The notes: a model not told the origin generated them from the letters alone. A DNA stretch of 64,000 bases from Catenibacillus sp964565805 (GCA_964565805.1 CAZMGH010000005.1:1-64000), one strand, 5' to 3'; shown: positions 25,706 to 35,046, numbered from the stretch's first letter. Numbers and translations: made by a program.

Positions 25706-26863
25706 ATGGCTTTTTGTGCAAAATGCGGAACACCGCTGAATGAAGCAGGGGTATGCCCTAGTTGCGGATATGTTCTGCCCCAGGACAAGCGTCCTGCACA
25801 GGCGGGATCTGCAGCGGGAAGTGAAAGTAATGGAGAAATGAAAGGTTCGGTGGAGCCTCAGGCGGATCCTGTCCAGGGAACGGTTCAGGGACAGCCAGCA
25901 AACAACGGATCTCAGGGACAGCCTTATTATGAGATGCCCCAGAACGGCGCTCCGGCAGGCGGTCAACAGCAGCCTTATTATAATAATAACACAGCGTCCG
26001 GATATGGCGGAGCTTATGGCCAGGGATCCCAGATGGGCTATGGAGCAGGCCAGAACGGATATAATGGCGGCCAGAACGGGTATAATCCCCAGGGCGGCCC
26101 GGCTCAGGGACCTCAGATGGGGCCAAATGGTCCTTATTATAATCAGGGCAGCGGCCCTCAAGGGCAGCCTTATTACGGACAGATGCCCCGCCGTCAGTCC
26201 AGTGAACTGGGTGATAACATTATCCAGTGGTTTTTAGGCATCTTTCAGAAGGATCCGGTGGCTGTTTTTGAAAAAGCCGGTAATTCCAATTCGCCGGTTT
26301 GGGCTATTTATATGGCTATATATGCTTTTTTTGGAGCCCTTGCTATAGCTTTTTCTGTGGGAAGTGTGGTAGGCATGTTGGGGGAGATCATAGATTTTGA
26401 TCTGCTGGAAGCGATTTTTGACAGAGCGTCCATTCAGTCTGCCGTTATTTCTTTTGTTGCCGGGCTTCTTTTCTATGCTTCCACGATGTTCCTTACTGCT
26501 TTGGCAGTATGGCTTTTAATGATGATCTTAGGAAAGAAGATTCCTTATTGGAATGCGTGCAACGTAACCATGGTGGCTTATATTCCCGCGACATTGGCAA
26601 TTGTGTTTAGCTTTATTTGTTCTTTTACAGTTGTTACATCCCTGATCGCGACTTTTGTATCATCTGTGGCATCGATCGCAACGATGATCCTGCTGTACTG
26701 CGGTATCAACCGTCTTTGCGGAGATGAGAAATCGGCTCTGTGGCCTTATGTTATCGCTCAGGCTGCATTGAAAGTGTTAACTACTATTGTTGCGGTGATC
26801 TTTATCTTTATTTGTGTGGTCATATTATCAACAATGATCGCGGCTGTGTATAACGTTAGATGA
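25706..26863 (+). CDS. Zinc-ribbon membrane protein, Yip1-like
   Basis: A 385-residue protein in three parts. Residues 1-25 form a zinc ribbon (CAKCGTPLNEAGVCPSC). Residues 30-165 are a low-complexity Gly/Gln/Asn/Tyr/Pro linker with repeats of the type QPYY and NGYNGGQ. Residues 170-385 hold about five membrane helices similar to Yip1-type proteins (ending in YCGINRLCG and two helices). The start is ATG behind AAAGGAAG. Such proteins are common in Lachnospiraceae and have no established function; I infer an envelope role. The neighbouring htrA product has a similar low-complexity N-terminus. Confidence 0.82.
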   Translation: MAFCAKCGTPLNEAGVCPSCGYVLPQDKRPAQAGSAAGSESNGEMKGSVEPQADPVQGTVQGQPANNGSQGQPYYEMPQNGAPAGGQQQPYYNNNTASGYGGAYGQGSQMGYGAGQNGYNGGQNGYNPQGGPAQGPQMGPNGPYYNQGSGPQGQPYYGQMPRRQSSELGDNIIQWFLGIFQKDPVAVFEKAGNSNSPVWAIYMAIYAFFGALAIAFSVGSVVGMLGEIIDFDLLEAIFDRASIQSAVISFVAGLLFYASTMFLTALAVWLLMMILGKKIPYWNACNVTMVAYIPATLAIVFSFICSFTVVTSLIATFVSSVASIATMILLYCGINRLCGDEKSALWPYVIAQAALKVLTTIVAVIFIFICVVILSTMIAAVYNVR

Positions 26864-26978
26864 TACCGGCGTCAAAAGGTTATGCAGGCCGTTTGTCACC
26901 ATACAGTTCCGAAATTTTTTACATCATATTCACAACAAAAACACAATTGACTGATAATATAATAAATGTAAAGAGGAT

Positions 26979-27014
26979 AAAGCCTTAAAGGTCAGATAGG
27001 ATCTTTAAGGCTTT
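26979..27014 (+). repeat. Perfect inverted repeat in the htrA leader
   Basis: AAAGCCTTAAAG (26979-26990) and CTTTAAGGCTTT (27003-27014), 12 bp, ending about 10 nt before the ribosome site. An extended TGATAATATAAT-like -10 lies at 26952-26963. There is no T-tract, so an operator or mRNA-stabilising hairpin is more likely than a terminator. Confidence 0.6.
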
Positions 27015-27035
27015 GAATAAAGAAAGGTGATCAGT

Positions 27036-28733
27036 ATGTATAATGAATATGATGACGAAAAAAATTTAACCGGCAGTGGAACGAATCCGGACTCTGGCAA
27101 TAACAGCAGTTCTTATGACCATCCGGCTGCAGGCGAAGATACAGCCCAGATCAACCAGGAGACTGTTAACAAAAGCATTAACGATATGTCTCAAAGCTCT
27201 GAGGACACATTTCCTCAAAATGGTATTTACCGCATGAAGTTTGAAAATGGTCAGGATAAAGACAGTGACAGCGGCTATAACACTGCTTATCATAGTTATA
27301 GCAATTATAACAGCAGCCGGAGCGCTCAGGAAAATTATTATAATGACGGCGGCTATAGTGCCGGTAATGGCTCAGGCGCCGGAAACGGCAGCAACAGCGC
27401 TGGCGGCGCCGGGTATGACGGTGGCTACAGCTATTATCAGCAAAGCTCCCAGCAGGATGGTCGGTATACTCAGAACCGTCGGCAAAGACGGCGCTCGAAA
27501 AACAAAAAAGGCGGGACAGGGCGCCAACTGGCTAAGGTAGTCTGCTTTGGCCTTGTGTTTGGCCTGGTTGCCGGCGGGACTATGTGGGGTGTGAACACAC
27601 TGGGCAACATGGCTACAGGCAGCAGCGTGTCTTCCACACAGACAGCCACGGACAGTGACTTTAGTATTGATGTAGTAAAAATTTCCTCTACAAATGTGGA
27701 AACTATTGAAGCTACAGATGTTTCAGAGATTGTCAGTGAAGCCGAAGCGTCTATTGTTGCGGTAAATACGCTGATTCAGACAACGGCGCAGGATATTTTC
27801 GGTCGGACCTACTCTCAGGAGGGTTCAGGCGCTGGCTCCGGTATTATTTTCAGTGAAGAAGACGATCTCCTGTATATCGTGACAAACTACCATGTCATTG
27901 AAAGCGCTACCGAGGTTAGCATAAATTTTGTCGATGATTCTACAGCTACGGCGCAGATCCTTGGCTATGATTCTGATGCGGACATTGCCGTTCTTACAGT
28001 AGATATGAGTCAGTTAAGTGAGGATACATTAGATACAATAAAGATCGCGGTCTTGGGAGATTCAGATACGCTCCAGGTAGGTGAAGGAGCTATTGCCATT
28101 GGAAATGCTTTAGGCTATGGCCAGTCCGTAACTACGGGAACGATCAGCGCAGTAAACCGGGAGATTCAGATGACCGATGGTACGATGACCATGATTCAGA
28201 CCGATGCAGCGATTAACGAAGGAAACAGCGGAGGAGCTCTTTTAAATACAAAGGGTGAGGTTATCGGTATTAACACCGCCAAGCTTTACGGCGAAACCGT
28301 TGAGGGCATGGGCTACGCGATTCCTATTAACAGCGCTTTGGAGACCATTAACGATATTCTCAGCGGCAATGTAAAGACCGATGAGGACACAGCAAGTCTT
28401 GGGATTTACGGCGGAACCATCAGCGATGCCTATACTCAGACTTACGGATGGCCTGCAGGCGTTTATGTAAGCAGTGTCATTGATAATTCTGCTGCACAGC
28501 GTGCAGGAATCCAGGCAGGATATATTATTACAGCCTTTAACGGAGAAACAGTAACTACCATTGAAGAGCTGCAGGAAGCTATTCAGGCATGCAGCCCTGG
28601 AGATGAAGTAACCATTACGGTTCAGGTTCCCGATGAACAGGGTCAGTATACAGAAGAGCTTACATTAACAACACTTCTTGGCTCTGTGGCAGAAACCAAC
28701 GCAAATTCAAGTACAGAAACGACTCAGCAGTAA
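27036..28733 (+). CDS. HtrA/DegP-like serine protease with PDZ domain
   Basis: A 565-residue membrane-anchored protease. Residues 1-160 are a cytoplasmic, low-complexity Ser/Asn/Gly/Tyr region. A basic patch (RRQRRRSKNKK) and one membrane helix (about 172-195) follow. The trypsin-like domain has the full triad: His in TNYHVIES (near 285), Asp in DADIAVL (near 314) and Ser in NEGNSGGALL (near 397). One PDZ domain ends the protein (YVSSVIDNSAAQRAGIQAG). It should degrade or refold damaged exported proteins. I prefer ATG 27036 behind AAAGGTGAT to GTG 27027. The long N-terminal region is unusual for HtrA. Confidence 0.93.
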   Translation: MYNEYDDEKNLTGSGTNPDSGNNSSSYDHPAAGEDTAQINQETVNKSINDMSQSSEDTFPQNGIYRMKFENGQDKDSDSGYNTAYHSYSNYNSSRSAQENYYNDGGYSAGNGSGAGNGSNSAGGAGYDGGYSYYQQSSQQDGRYTQNRRQRRRSKNKKGGTGRQLAKVVCFGLVFGLVAGGTMWGVNTLGNMATGSSVSSTQTATDSDFSIDVVKISSTNVETIEATDVSEIVSEAEASIVAVNTLIQTTAQDIFGRTYSQEGSGAGSGIIFSEEDDLLYIVTNYHVIESATEVSINFVDDSTATAQILGYDSDADIAVLTVDMSQLSEDTLDTIKIAVLGDSDTLQVGEGAIAIGNALGYGQSVTTGTISAVNREIQMTDGTMTMIQTDAAINEGNSGGALLNTKGEVIGINTAKLYGETVEGMGYAIPINSALETINDILSGNVKTDEDTASLGIYGGTISDAYTQTYGWPAGVYVSSVIDNSAAQRAGIQAGYIITAFNGETVTTIEELQEAIQACSPGDEVTITVQVPDEQGQYTEELTLTTLLGSVAETNANSSTETTQQ

Positions 28734-28773
28734 GCCTTTAGGCAGCTGAACCTGAAAATAAAAAGAACTGGAA

Positions 28774-28816
28774 AAGCAGCGCGGAAAATCTTACCGGTTT
28801 CCCGCGCTGCTTCTTT
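28774..28816 (+). terminator. htrA terminator
   Basis: AGCAGCGCGGAAA pairs with TTTCCCGCGCTGCT, followed by TCTTTT. Confidence 0.85.
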
Positions 28817-28833
28817 TCATGGGGCAGGGGTTG

Positions 28834-28862
28834 TTGACTGTAAATTCACAATAGATTATAAT
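28834..28862 (+). promoter_or_regulatory. clpX promoter
   Basis: TTGACT at 28834-28839, exactly 17 bp, TATAAT at 28857-28862. Confidence 0.75.
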
Positions 28863-28868
28863 AAGATG

Positions 28869-28908
28869 TGACCCGATCAGACCATTACAGTATTTGACCC
28901 GATCAGAC
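28869..28908 (+). repeat. 14-nt direct repeat in the clpX leader
   Basis: TGACCCGATCAGAC occurs at 28869-28882 and 28895-28908, a 26-nt period, covering the first transcribed bases after the promoter and reaching the ribosome site. It is a candidate operator or RNA-binding site. Confidence 0.6.
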
Positions 28909-28924
28909 ACAGGAGGAAAATAGA

Positions 28925-30361
28925 ATGAGTGATGACCAAAAAAAAGATGAGGTTCTGGATCAGTCCTCAGATAAAAATAAAGACCAGTCTTCAGACAAAA
29001 AACAGTATGAAGACATTTGTTATATATGCCGACGTCCGGAAAGCAAGGCAGGGAAGATGATCCATCTTCCCATGAACAACAGTATATGTGTTTGTTCTGA
29101 TTGTATGCAGAAAAGTCTGGATGCCATGAACAACAGCCAGTTTAACTATTCGGATATGATGAATCAGATCAATTTTCAGGATCTGTTTAACATGCCTATG
29201 ATGGGACAGATGACGGAGGATCCGGTGCCAAAGTCCCAGAAGATTAAAAAGCGCAAGCCTAAGGAAGAGCGAAAGCCCATCATTGATCTGAAAAATATTC
29301 CCGCGCCCCATAAGATCAAGGCTCAGCTGGATGATTATGTGATCGGACAGGAGCGGGCAAAAAAGGTAATGTCTGTGGCAGTGTATAACCATTATAAGCG
29401 GGTGGCTACAAACACTATGGATGACATAGAGATTGAAAAGTCCAACATGCTTATGATCGGGCCTACAGGAAGCGGAAAAACTTATCTGGTCCGCACACTG
29501 GCAAGGCTTTTAAATGTGCCCCTGGCCATTACTGACGCCACATCCCTTACAGAGGCCGGGTATATTGGCGATGATATTGAAAGCGTTGTATCCAAGCTTT
29601 TAGCAGCGGCGGATAATGATGTAGAAAAAGCAGAACAGGGGATTATCTTTATTGACGAGATTGATAAGATCGCCAAAAAGAAAAATACAACCAGCCGGGA
29701 TGTGAGCGGTGAGTCTGTGCAGCAGGGCCTGCTTAAGCTTTTAGAGGGCAGCGACGTGGAGGTCCCAGTAGGAGCCAGCAGCAAAAATGCCATGGTGCCT
29801 TTAGTGACAGTGAATACAAGAAATATACTGTTTATCTGCGGCGGCGCATTTCCTGACCTGGAAAATATTATTAAGGAACGTCTGAATAAGAAAAGCTCCA
29901 TGGGTTTTGGGGCGGACTTAAGTGATAAATACGACCATGTGGAAAATCTCATGGATCAGGTGACGGTGGACGATCTTAGAGAATTTGGCATGATCCCTGA
30001 GTTTATCGGCCGTCTTCCCATTATTTTTACCCTTCAGGGTCTGGACAAGGATATGCTGGTTAAGATCCTTAAGGAGCCGAAAAACGCTATTTTAAAACAG
30101 TACCAGAAGCTTTTGGCATTAGACGAGGTGGATCTGCGTTTTGATGACGGAGCCATTGAGGCTATTGCCCAAAAGGCTATCCAGAAAAAGACCGGGGCAA
30201 GAGCTCTCCGCTCGATTATTGAGGATTTTATGCTGGATATTATGTATGAGATTCCCAAGGATGATAACATTGGCTCAGTGACCATTACAAGAGATTATAT
30301 TGAGCATACGGGAGGCCCGCTGATCCAGATGCGGGGTGTTGCCGCCATTGAACAAAAATAA
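28925..30361 (+). CDS. clpX: ClpX-type AAA+ unfoldase, zinc-finger class
   Basis: A 478-residue ClpX, some 50 longer than usual because of an acidic N-terminal extension (DQSSDKNKDQSSDKK) and a longer linker. The zinc-binding domain has C32-x2-C35 and C57-x2-C60. The AAA+ core has Walker A GPTGSGKT (near 180), Walker B IIFIDEID (near 240), the pore loop GYIGDDIE and the RDVSGESVQQGLLKLLEGS segment. The ClpP-contact loop reads MGF where canonical proteins have IGF or LGF. clpP, tig and lon are not nearby, so this may be a second ClpX. It unfolds substrates for ClpP or acts alone. Confidence 0.92.
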   Translation: MSDDQKKDEVLDQSSDKNKDQSSDKKQYEDICYICRRPESKAGKMIHLPMNNSICVCSDCMQKSLDAMNNSQFNYSDMMNQINFQDLFNMPMMGQMTEDPVPKSQKIKKRKPKEERKPIIDLKNIPAPHKIKAQLDDYVIGQERAKKVMSVAVYNHYKRVATNTMDDIEIEKSNMLMIGPTGSGKTYLVRTLARLLNVPLAITDATSLTEAGYIGDDIESVVSKLLAAADNDVEKAEQGIIFIDEIDKIAKKKNTTSRDVSGESVQQGLLKLLEGSDVEVPVGASSKNAMVPLVTVNTRNILFICGGAFPDLENIIKERLNKKSSMGFGADLSDKYDHVENLMDQVTVDDLREFGMIPEFIGRLPIIFTLQGLDKDMLVKILKEPKNAILKQYQKLLALDEVDLRFDDGAIEAIAQKAIQKKTGARALRSIIEDFMLDIMYEIPKDDNIGSVTITRDYIEHTGGPLIQMRGVAAIEQK

Positions 30362-30432
30362 GGGTATGAACCGCTTTTTGGATGTATATGGTGTCTTTGA
30401 AATATTTATTACCTAAGATAGGAGGATTGCGT

Positions 30433-30834
30433 ATGTCAGTATTTGATGATCTGAAGAAAAATGTTACAGATTTTACCGAAAATGTAGCTAAAAAATCATC
30501 CGTTGCCATTGAAACCCAAAAGCTGAAGATGAAGAAATCATCTCTGGAAAGCGATATGCGGGACTGTTATATTGCTTTGGGGCGGCTTTATGAGAAGCGT
30601 CTGGCTGACCAGGACGAAAAAGGCACGGAGGAGGAAAAGCTTGTAGAGGATCTTGCTCGGATCCGTGGGTCGATTTCAGAAATCCAGGAATCTTTAAGAC
30701 AGCAAAAAGGTGTGATCACTTGCCCGTCCTGCGGCAGAGATGTTTCAAAAGTTTATGAATTTTGTCCCAAGTGCGGCACGCCGCTAAGGGGAAAAGGCAC
30801 GGCGCAGGAAAAAGATGCGCCGGAAGAAAATTAA
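30433..30834 (+). CDS. Zinc-ribbon protein with coiled-coil N-terminus
   Basis: A 133-residue soluble protein. Residues 1-85 are helical, highly charged and likely coiled coil (KLKMKKSSLESDMRDCYIAL). A C-terminal zinc ribbon has CPSCGRDVSKVYEFCPKCG (two CxxC pairs, about 97-117). The ATG at 30433 follows GGAGG, 71 nt after clpX, so cotranscription is plausible. No function is known to me; zinc ribbons of this type often mediate protein contacts. Confidence 0.8.
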   Translation: MSVFDDLKKNVTDFTENVAKKSSVAIETQKLKMKKSSLESDMRDCYIALGRLYEKRLADQDEKGTEEEKLVEDLARIRGSISEIQESLRQQKGVITCPSCGRDVSKVYEFCPKCGTPLRGKGTAQEKDAPEEN

Positions 30835-30969
30835 AGTACGGTCAATAGGCCGGGGATTCGTCCCGGACTTAGGACATAGATCATGCCGGCTGATTTTTCT
30901 AAAGGAACATTCCCGGCAAAAGATGGCATTGCCCGAAAATTAAAAAATGACAATGAGAGGAAGGAAAAC

Positions 30970-32409
30970 ATGAAAAACAAAGAAGTCCAGGAATTGGAAA
31001 AAAAGCTGACCTATAAGCGGGAAAGCGCATGGAACAGCTATAACGAAAAGCAGAAGGAAAAGATTTTTGCTTTTGCGGATAAGTATAAGAGCTTTCTCGA
31101 TGATGGAAAGACAGAAAGAGAGTGTGTGGAAGCGTGCATCGCCCGCCTGGAGAAAAATGGCTTTGTTAACGCTGAGAGCAAGGAGAAATTTGTTCCCGGA
31201 GACCGGGTTTACCGAAGTATCCGCAATAAAGGCCTTGTGGCTGCAGTGATCGGTACTGAGCCGGTGACCGATGGTATGAACATTCTTGGCGCCCACATTG
31301 ATTCTCCCCATATTGACTTAAAGCCAACGCCTTTATATGAGGATGGCGGCCTTGCCCTGATGAAGACCCACTATTACGGCGGAATCAAAAAATATCAGTG
31401 GTCTACCATGCCATTAGCTCTTCACGGCGTTATGTATAACAGTGACGGGGAAAAGATCCGCGTCAATGTCGGCGAAGATGAAAACGATCCAGTATTTATG
31501 ATCAGCGAGCTTTTAGTGCATCTAAGCCAGGAACAGCTTGCCCGGAAAGCTTCTGAGGCTGTAAAAGGGGAAGAGCTAAACGTACTTGTAGGCGGTATGC
31601 CCATTGAAGACAAGGAAGCAAAGGAAGGGATTAAGCTGGCTGTCCTTAAGCTTTTAAATGACAAGTACGGCATTACGGAAAAAGATTTTATGACTGCGGA
31701 AATCGAAATGGTTCCTGCATATAAGGCAAAGGATGTTGGTTTTGACCGGTCTTACGTGGGCGCTTACGGTCAGGATGATCGGGTGTGCGCTTATACATCT
31801 CTGGCCGCTTTGATGAAAGCTAAAAATCCGGAGCGTACATGCGTGTGCCTGTTCTCTGATAAGGAAGAGGTTGGCAGCATGGGTAATTCCGGCGCTCAGT
31901 CCCTGCTTTATGAAAACGCGCTCATTGAGCTGATCGTAAAAACTGCCGGGAGCTGCAGTATGTGGGATTTCAGAAAATGCATGAACCATTCGCATATGCT
32001 TTCCTCAGATGTTACAGCAGCCTTTGATCCTACCTATGCTTCGGCCTTTGATAAGTCGAACACAGCCTATGCAGGCAGCGGCGTGTGCCTGTTAAAGTAC
32101 ACAGGCTCCAGAGGAAAATCCGGCTCTAACGACGCTCACAGCGAATTTTTCAACACAGTGGCATCGGTTTTTGCTAAGGAAGAGATTCCATGGCAGACAG
32201 GTGAACTGGGCCGTGTAGATTTAGGCGGCGGCGGAACGATTGCTGCGGATATGGCGAACAAAGGTATGAATGTGATCGACTGTGGTGTTCCGGTATTGTC
32301 CATGCACGCGCCTTTTGAAGTGACCAGCAAGGCAGATATTTACAGCACTTATGAAGGTTTCCTTGCCTTCCTTAAAAAGATGAAAAAAGACATTGAAGGT
32401 CTGGCTTGA
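30970..32409 (+). CDS. M18 family aminopeptidase
   Basis: A 479-residue cytosolic metallo-aminopeptidase. Zinc ligands are in GAHIDSPHIDLKPTP, YGQDDRVCAYTSL, the catalytic Glu pair in FSDKEEVGSMGNSG and the late His in PVLSMHAPFEV. M18 enzymes remove N-terminal (often acidic or hydrophobic) residues from peptides. I take ATG 30970 behind AGAGGAAGGAAAA; an in-frame ATG 87 nt upstream has no ribosome site. It is followed by the convergent PPTase gene. Confidence 0.93.
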   Translation: MKNKEVQELEKKLTYKRESAWNSYNEKQKEKIFAFADKYKSFLDDGKTERECVEACIARLEKNGFVNAESKEKFVPGDRVYRSIRNKGLVAAVIGTEPVTDGMNILGAHIDSPHIDLKPTPLYEDGGLALMKTHYYGGIKKYQWSTMPLALHGVMYNSDGEKIRVNVGEDENDPVFMISELLVHLSQEQLARKASEAVKGEELNVLVGGMPIEDKEAKEGIKLAVLKLLNDKYGITEKDFMTAEIEMVPAYKAKDVGFDRSYVGAYGQDDRVCAYTSLAALMKAKNPERTCVCLFSDKEEVGSMGNSGAQSLLYENALIELIVKTAGSCSMWDFRKCMNHSHMLSSDVTAAFDPTYASAFDKSNTAYAGSGVCLLKYTGSRGKSGSNDAHSEFFNTVASVFAKEEIPWQTGELGRVDLGGGGTIAADMANKGMNVIDCGVPVLSMHAPFEVTSKADIYSTYEGFLAFLKKMKKDIEGLA

Positions 32410-32510
32410 TTTGAATTTTTCCGGACAGAGCCGCTCCGTGCCATGGCGCGGAGCAGCAGCCGGAGACGGGATGTTAGGAATGATTTGTAATTTTCCGGGA
32501 TAATTCTCCG

Positions 32511-33149
32511 TTATTTTAAGCCCAGCCGTTTTATCTGAACCTTTTGGATAGGGGCAGGAGCGCACAGGGATAGAATATAGTCTGGCTCCAGTTTTTTCTG
32601 ATAAAAATAAAGGCCTTCCAGGGAACAGCGGATTCCCTGGGGACAGACTCCCGTATCCTTTAAAGGATTGGCGCCCATGTCCAGTGTAAAGGAAAAATCC
32701 GTAAGAGGCATGGACAGGCCCATGCCGGACTGCTTAATAAGGCTTTCCTTTAATGTCCAGAACCGGATAAAACATTCTTCATAAAGGGCGGGAACGTCCT
32801 TAAATTGTTCCAGATATTTTTGCTCACCAAAGGTGAGCACTTTTTTTAATATGGATGGAGAAAAGGCGTGGATTTGTTCCAGATCCATGCCAATATTTTG
32901 ATCAGCAAAAGCGCAGGCGGCCAGGCCGCTGCAGTGGCTGATATTAAAATAAATCTCCGGGTGGCCTTTCAGACCCGGCTTCCCATAAGGATTTTTTATC
33001 AAAGCATCTTCCAAAAGGTGAGGTGGGATCTGAATACCAAAAATCTCATTAAGCCCCAGGGAAAGAAGACTGCGCCCAAGACTGTGCTCGGTTTGATACT
33101 TTTCCCTGGGAGGACAGTTCTCATAGGGTTTCATATAGACAGTGATCAT
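32511..33149 (-). CDS. 4'-phosphopantetheinyl transferase, Sfp type
   Basis: A 212-residue enzyme that loads the phosphopantetheine arm of CoA onto carrier proteins. The Sfp signature motifs are intact: YFNISHCSGLAA, IGMDLEQI and FWTLKESLIKQSGMGL. Sfp-type enzymes serve non-ribosomal peptide, polyketide or acyl carrier proteins. No such biosynthetic cluster is in the window, so the partner is unknown. The gene runs against the M18 aminopeptidase. ATG start at 33149, preceded on the minus strand by AAGGATGAT. Confidence 0.92.
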   Translation of the reverse strand: MITVYMKPYENCPPREKYQTEHSLGRSLLSLGLNEIFGIQIPPHLLEDALIKNPYGKPGLKGHPEIYFNISHCSGLAACAFADQNIGMDLEQIHAFSPSILKKVLTFGEQKYLEQFKDVPALYEECFIRFWTLKESLIKQSGMGLSMPLTDFSFTLDMGANPLKDTGVCPQGIRCSLEGLYFYQKKLEPDYILSLCAPAPIQKVQIKRLGLK

Positions 33150-33254
33150 ATTTATATCATCCTTTAGCGTTTACATACTGTTTCCATGTTATCAAATATG
33201 CCTGCTATTGTCAAAGGCAGGACAGAAACACAGATTTTTGGGACAAAAAACAGC

Positions 33255-33283
33255 TTGATTTTATTGCGCGCCTATGACATAAT
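33255..33283 (+). promoter_or_regulatory. Promoter of the endonuclease IV gene
   Basis: TTGATT at 33255-33260, 17 bp, CATAAT at 33278-33283. The leader of about 100 nt holds a TTTGATCC/GGATCAAA inverted repeat of unknown role. Confidence 0.55.
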
Positions 33284-33392
33284 GTTTCGATAGACAGTAT
33301 TTCCGTGGGTTTGATCCGGATGTCCATGAATACACAGCTCAGGCAGGCTACGAGGATCAAAGCGGCACCGGACGATAAGCCTGGAGGTTATT

Positions 33393-34295
33393 ATGTTAAA
33401 AATCGGTTCACATATTGGAATGAGCGGAAAAGAAATGTTCTTAGGCTCGGCAAAAGAGGCAGTGTCCTTTGGAGAGAATACATTTATGATCTACACAGGC
33501 GCCCCTCAAAATACCCGGCGCAAGGCAGTTGAGGCGTTGAATATTAAGGCCGGATGGGATTATCTCCACCAGTACGATATAAATGAGATCATTATCCATG
33601 CGCCATATATTATTAATCTTGGCAACAGTGTTAAGGCAGAAACCTATTCCCTGGCCGTGGAGTTTCTGGAAAAGGAGCTGGAGCGGACAAAGGCCATGGG
33701 AAGCCGTGTGCTTGTGCTCCATCCCGGTTCCCATGTGGGAGAAGGGGTGGAAGCGGGAACGAAGAAGATCATCCAGGGTTTAAACAGCGTGATGTCCAAA
33801 GAGATGGGTGTGTATATTGCGCTGGAGACTATGGCCGGAAAGGGCAGTGAGATTGGAAGATCCTTTGAAGAGCTGGCGGCTATTTATGACGGGGTGACAC
33901 AAAACCAGTGGCTGCGGGTATGCTTTGACACATGCCATACGAATGACGCAGGCTATGATATTGTCCATGATTTTGACGGTGTTATAGATGCATTTGACCG
34001 GATCCTGGGAAAGGATCAGATTGCTGTTTTCCACATTAATGACAGCAAAAATCCCAAAGGCGCGGCCAAAGACCGGCACAGCAATATCGGCTACGGAACT
34101 ATCGGTTTTAAGGCCCTGGACTATATTGTCCATCACAAGGATTTCCAGGATATTCCAAAGATCCTGGAAACCCCTTATATACCGGATCCGGAGAACCCTA
34201 AAAAGAGCGCCCCGCCTTACAAATATGAGATACAGATGTTAAGGGATCGGAAGTTCCGCGATTATATCCGGGAGGACATGTTTACCGCTGAGTAA
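33393..34295 (+). CDS. nfo: Deoxyribonuclease IV (AP endonuclease)
   Basis: A 300-residue enzyme, close to the family's usual 280-300. It cleaves DNA at abasic sites in base excision repair. The TIM-barrel zinc ligands are in GSHIGMSG, IIHAPYIINLG, LVLHPGSHVG, ALETMAGKG, CFDTCHTNDAGYDI and FHINDSKNPKGAAKDRHSNIG, all conserved. ATG 33393 follows CTGGAGG. Its last 14 nt overlap the end of the convergent DUF6062 gene, with no terminator between. Confidence 0.95.
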   Translation: MLKIGSHIGMSGKEMFLGSAKEAVSFGENTFMIYTGAPQNTRRKAVEALNIKAGWDYLHQYDINEIIIHAPYIINLGNSVKAETYSLAVEFLEKELERTKAMGSRVLVLHPGSHVGEGVEAGTKKIIQGLNSVMSKEMGVYIALETMAGKGSEIGRSFEELAAIYDGVTQNQWLRVCFDTCHTNDAGYDIVHDFDGVIDAFDRILGKDQIAVFHINDSKNPKGAAKDRHSNIGYGTIGFKALDYIVHHKDFQDIPKILETPYIPDPENPKKSAPPYKYEIQMLRDRKFRDYIREDMFTAE

Positions 34296-35046
34296 ATACC
34301 GGATCGTCAGGATACCCGCCGGTAAGCTTCTGGATGCCTCTTTGGATGGCATCTTTGGAATTTTTCCAGTCCGCGTCTTTGTTTCGGTAATCATATTTAT
34401 CCACGAACCATGAAATGTCCTCCTCCAAACGCTTCATGTTGACCTCCATACGGTCAAAGAGAACCGGATAGATCTTCGCCTTTTCTTTATTGCTCAGGAT
34501 CTTTTCGCCGGTTTCGATAATATCTCCGAAATGATGGAGGCAGAAACCTTTGCCCATTTCAAAAGTATGGAAAAATTCTGTATCGTGGGTTAGAAGCTGG
34601 AAAAAGGTATCCAGGTATCTGGGATATTTTTCTTTAAAGTGATTACAAACGTAGCAGCTTTCCTCCCTTTGACTGACCCATTGGCCAAGGCTGCTTTCCC
34701 GCTTTCCGGAAATCTCCCCCGCTTTTTTTAACCGGGTGAAGGCTCCGGCCTTTTTTGGCGCAAAGGACGTGAAATGTTCATGCATGTCCTTGTTCAGCTT
34801 CTGATAATAGGTGTGGAGCATCAGGGCAGCCCCCAGTTTGTTTCCATAGTCATAGATCATTTTGTGGTGGTGGCGGCAAAAGCCAAGGCGGTCTGTTTCC
34901 TCCCGAATATCATCTTCCATATAAGCAGGTCCCATAATAAAAGAAATGGCTTCCTGCTCCAGTTTTCTTTCAATAAAGCAGAAGGGACACTCATCATTGG
35001 CATTAAAAGCATCCATCAAGGGGATGGTGTAAATGGTTTCTTTCAT
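34282..35046 (-). CDS. DUF6062-like protein, unknown function
   Basis: A 254-residue soluble protein, mostly helical. It has several cysteine and histidine pairs suggestive of metal binding: CPFCFIERK near 20, FCRHHHK near 60, CYVCNHF near 122 and FCLHHFGD near 165. Lachnospiraceae proteins of this kind are annotated as DUF6062; I know of no function. ATG 35046 is behind AAAGGAG; the upstream in-frame ATG at 35133 is not. A short GGTTCA/TGAACC hairpin lies in its leader (35072-35088). Confidence 0.75.
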   Translation of the reverse strand: MKETIYTIPLMDAFNANDECPFCFIERKLEQEAISFIMGPAYMEDDIREETDRLGFCRHHHKMIYDYGNKLGAALMLHTYYQKLNKDMHEHFTSFAPKKAGAFTRLKKAGEISGKRESSLGQWVSQREESCYVCNHFKEKYPRYLDTFFQLLTHDTEFFHTFEMGKGFCLHHFGDIIETGEKILSNKEKAKIYPVLFDRMEVNMKRLEEDISWFVDKYDYRNKDADWKNSKDAIQRGIQKLTGGYPDDPVFTQR

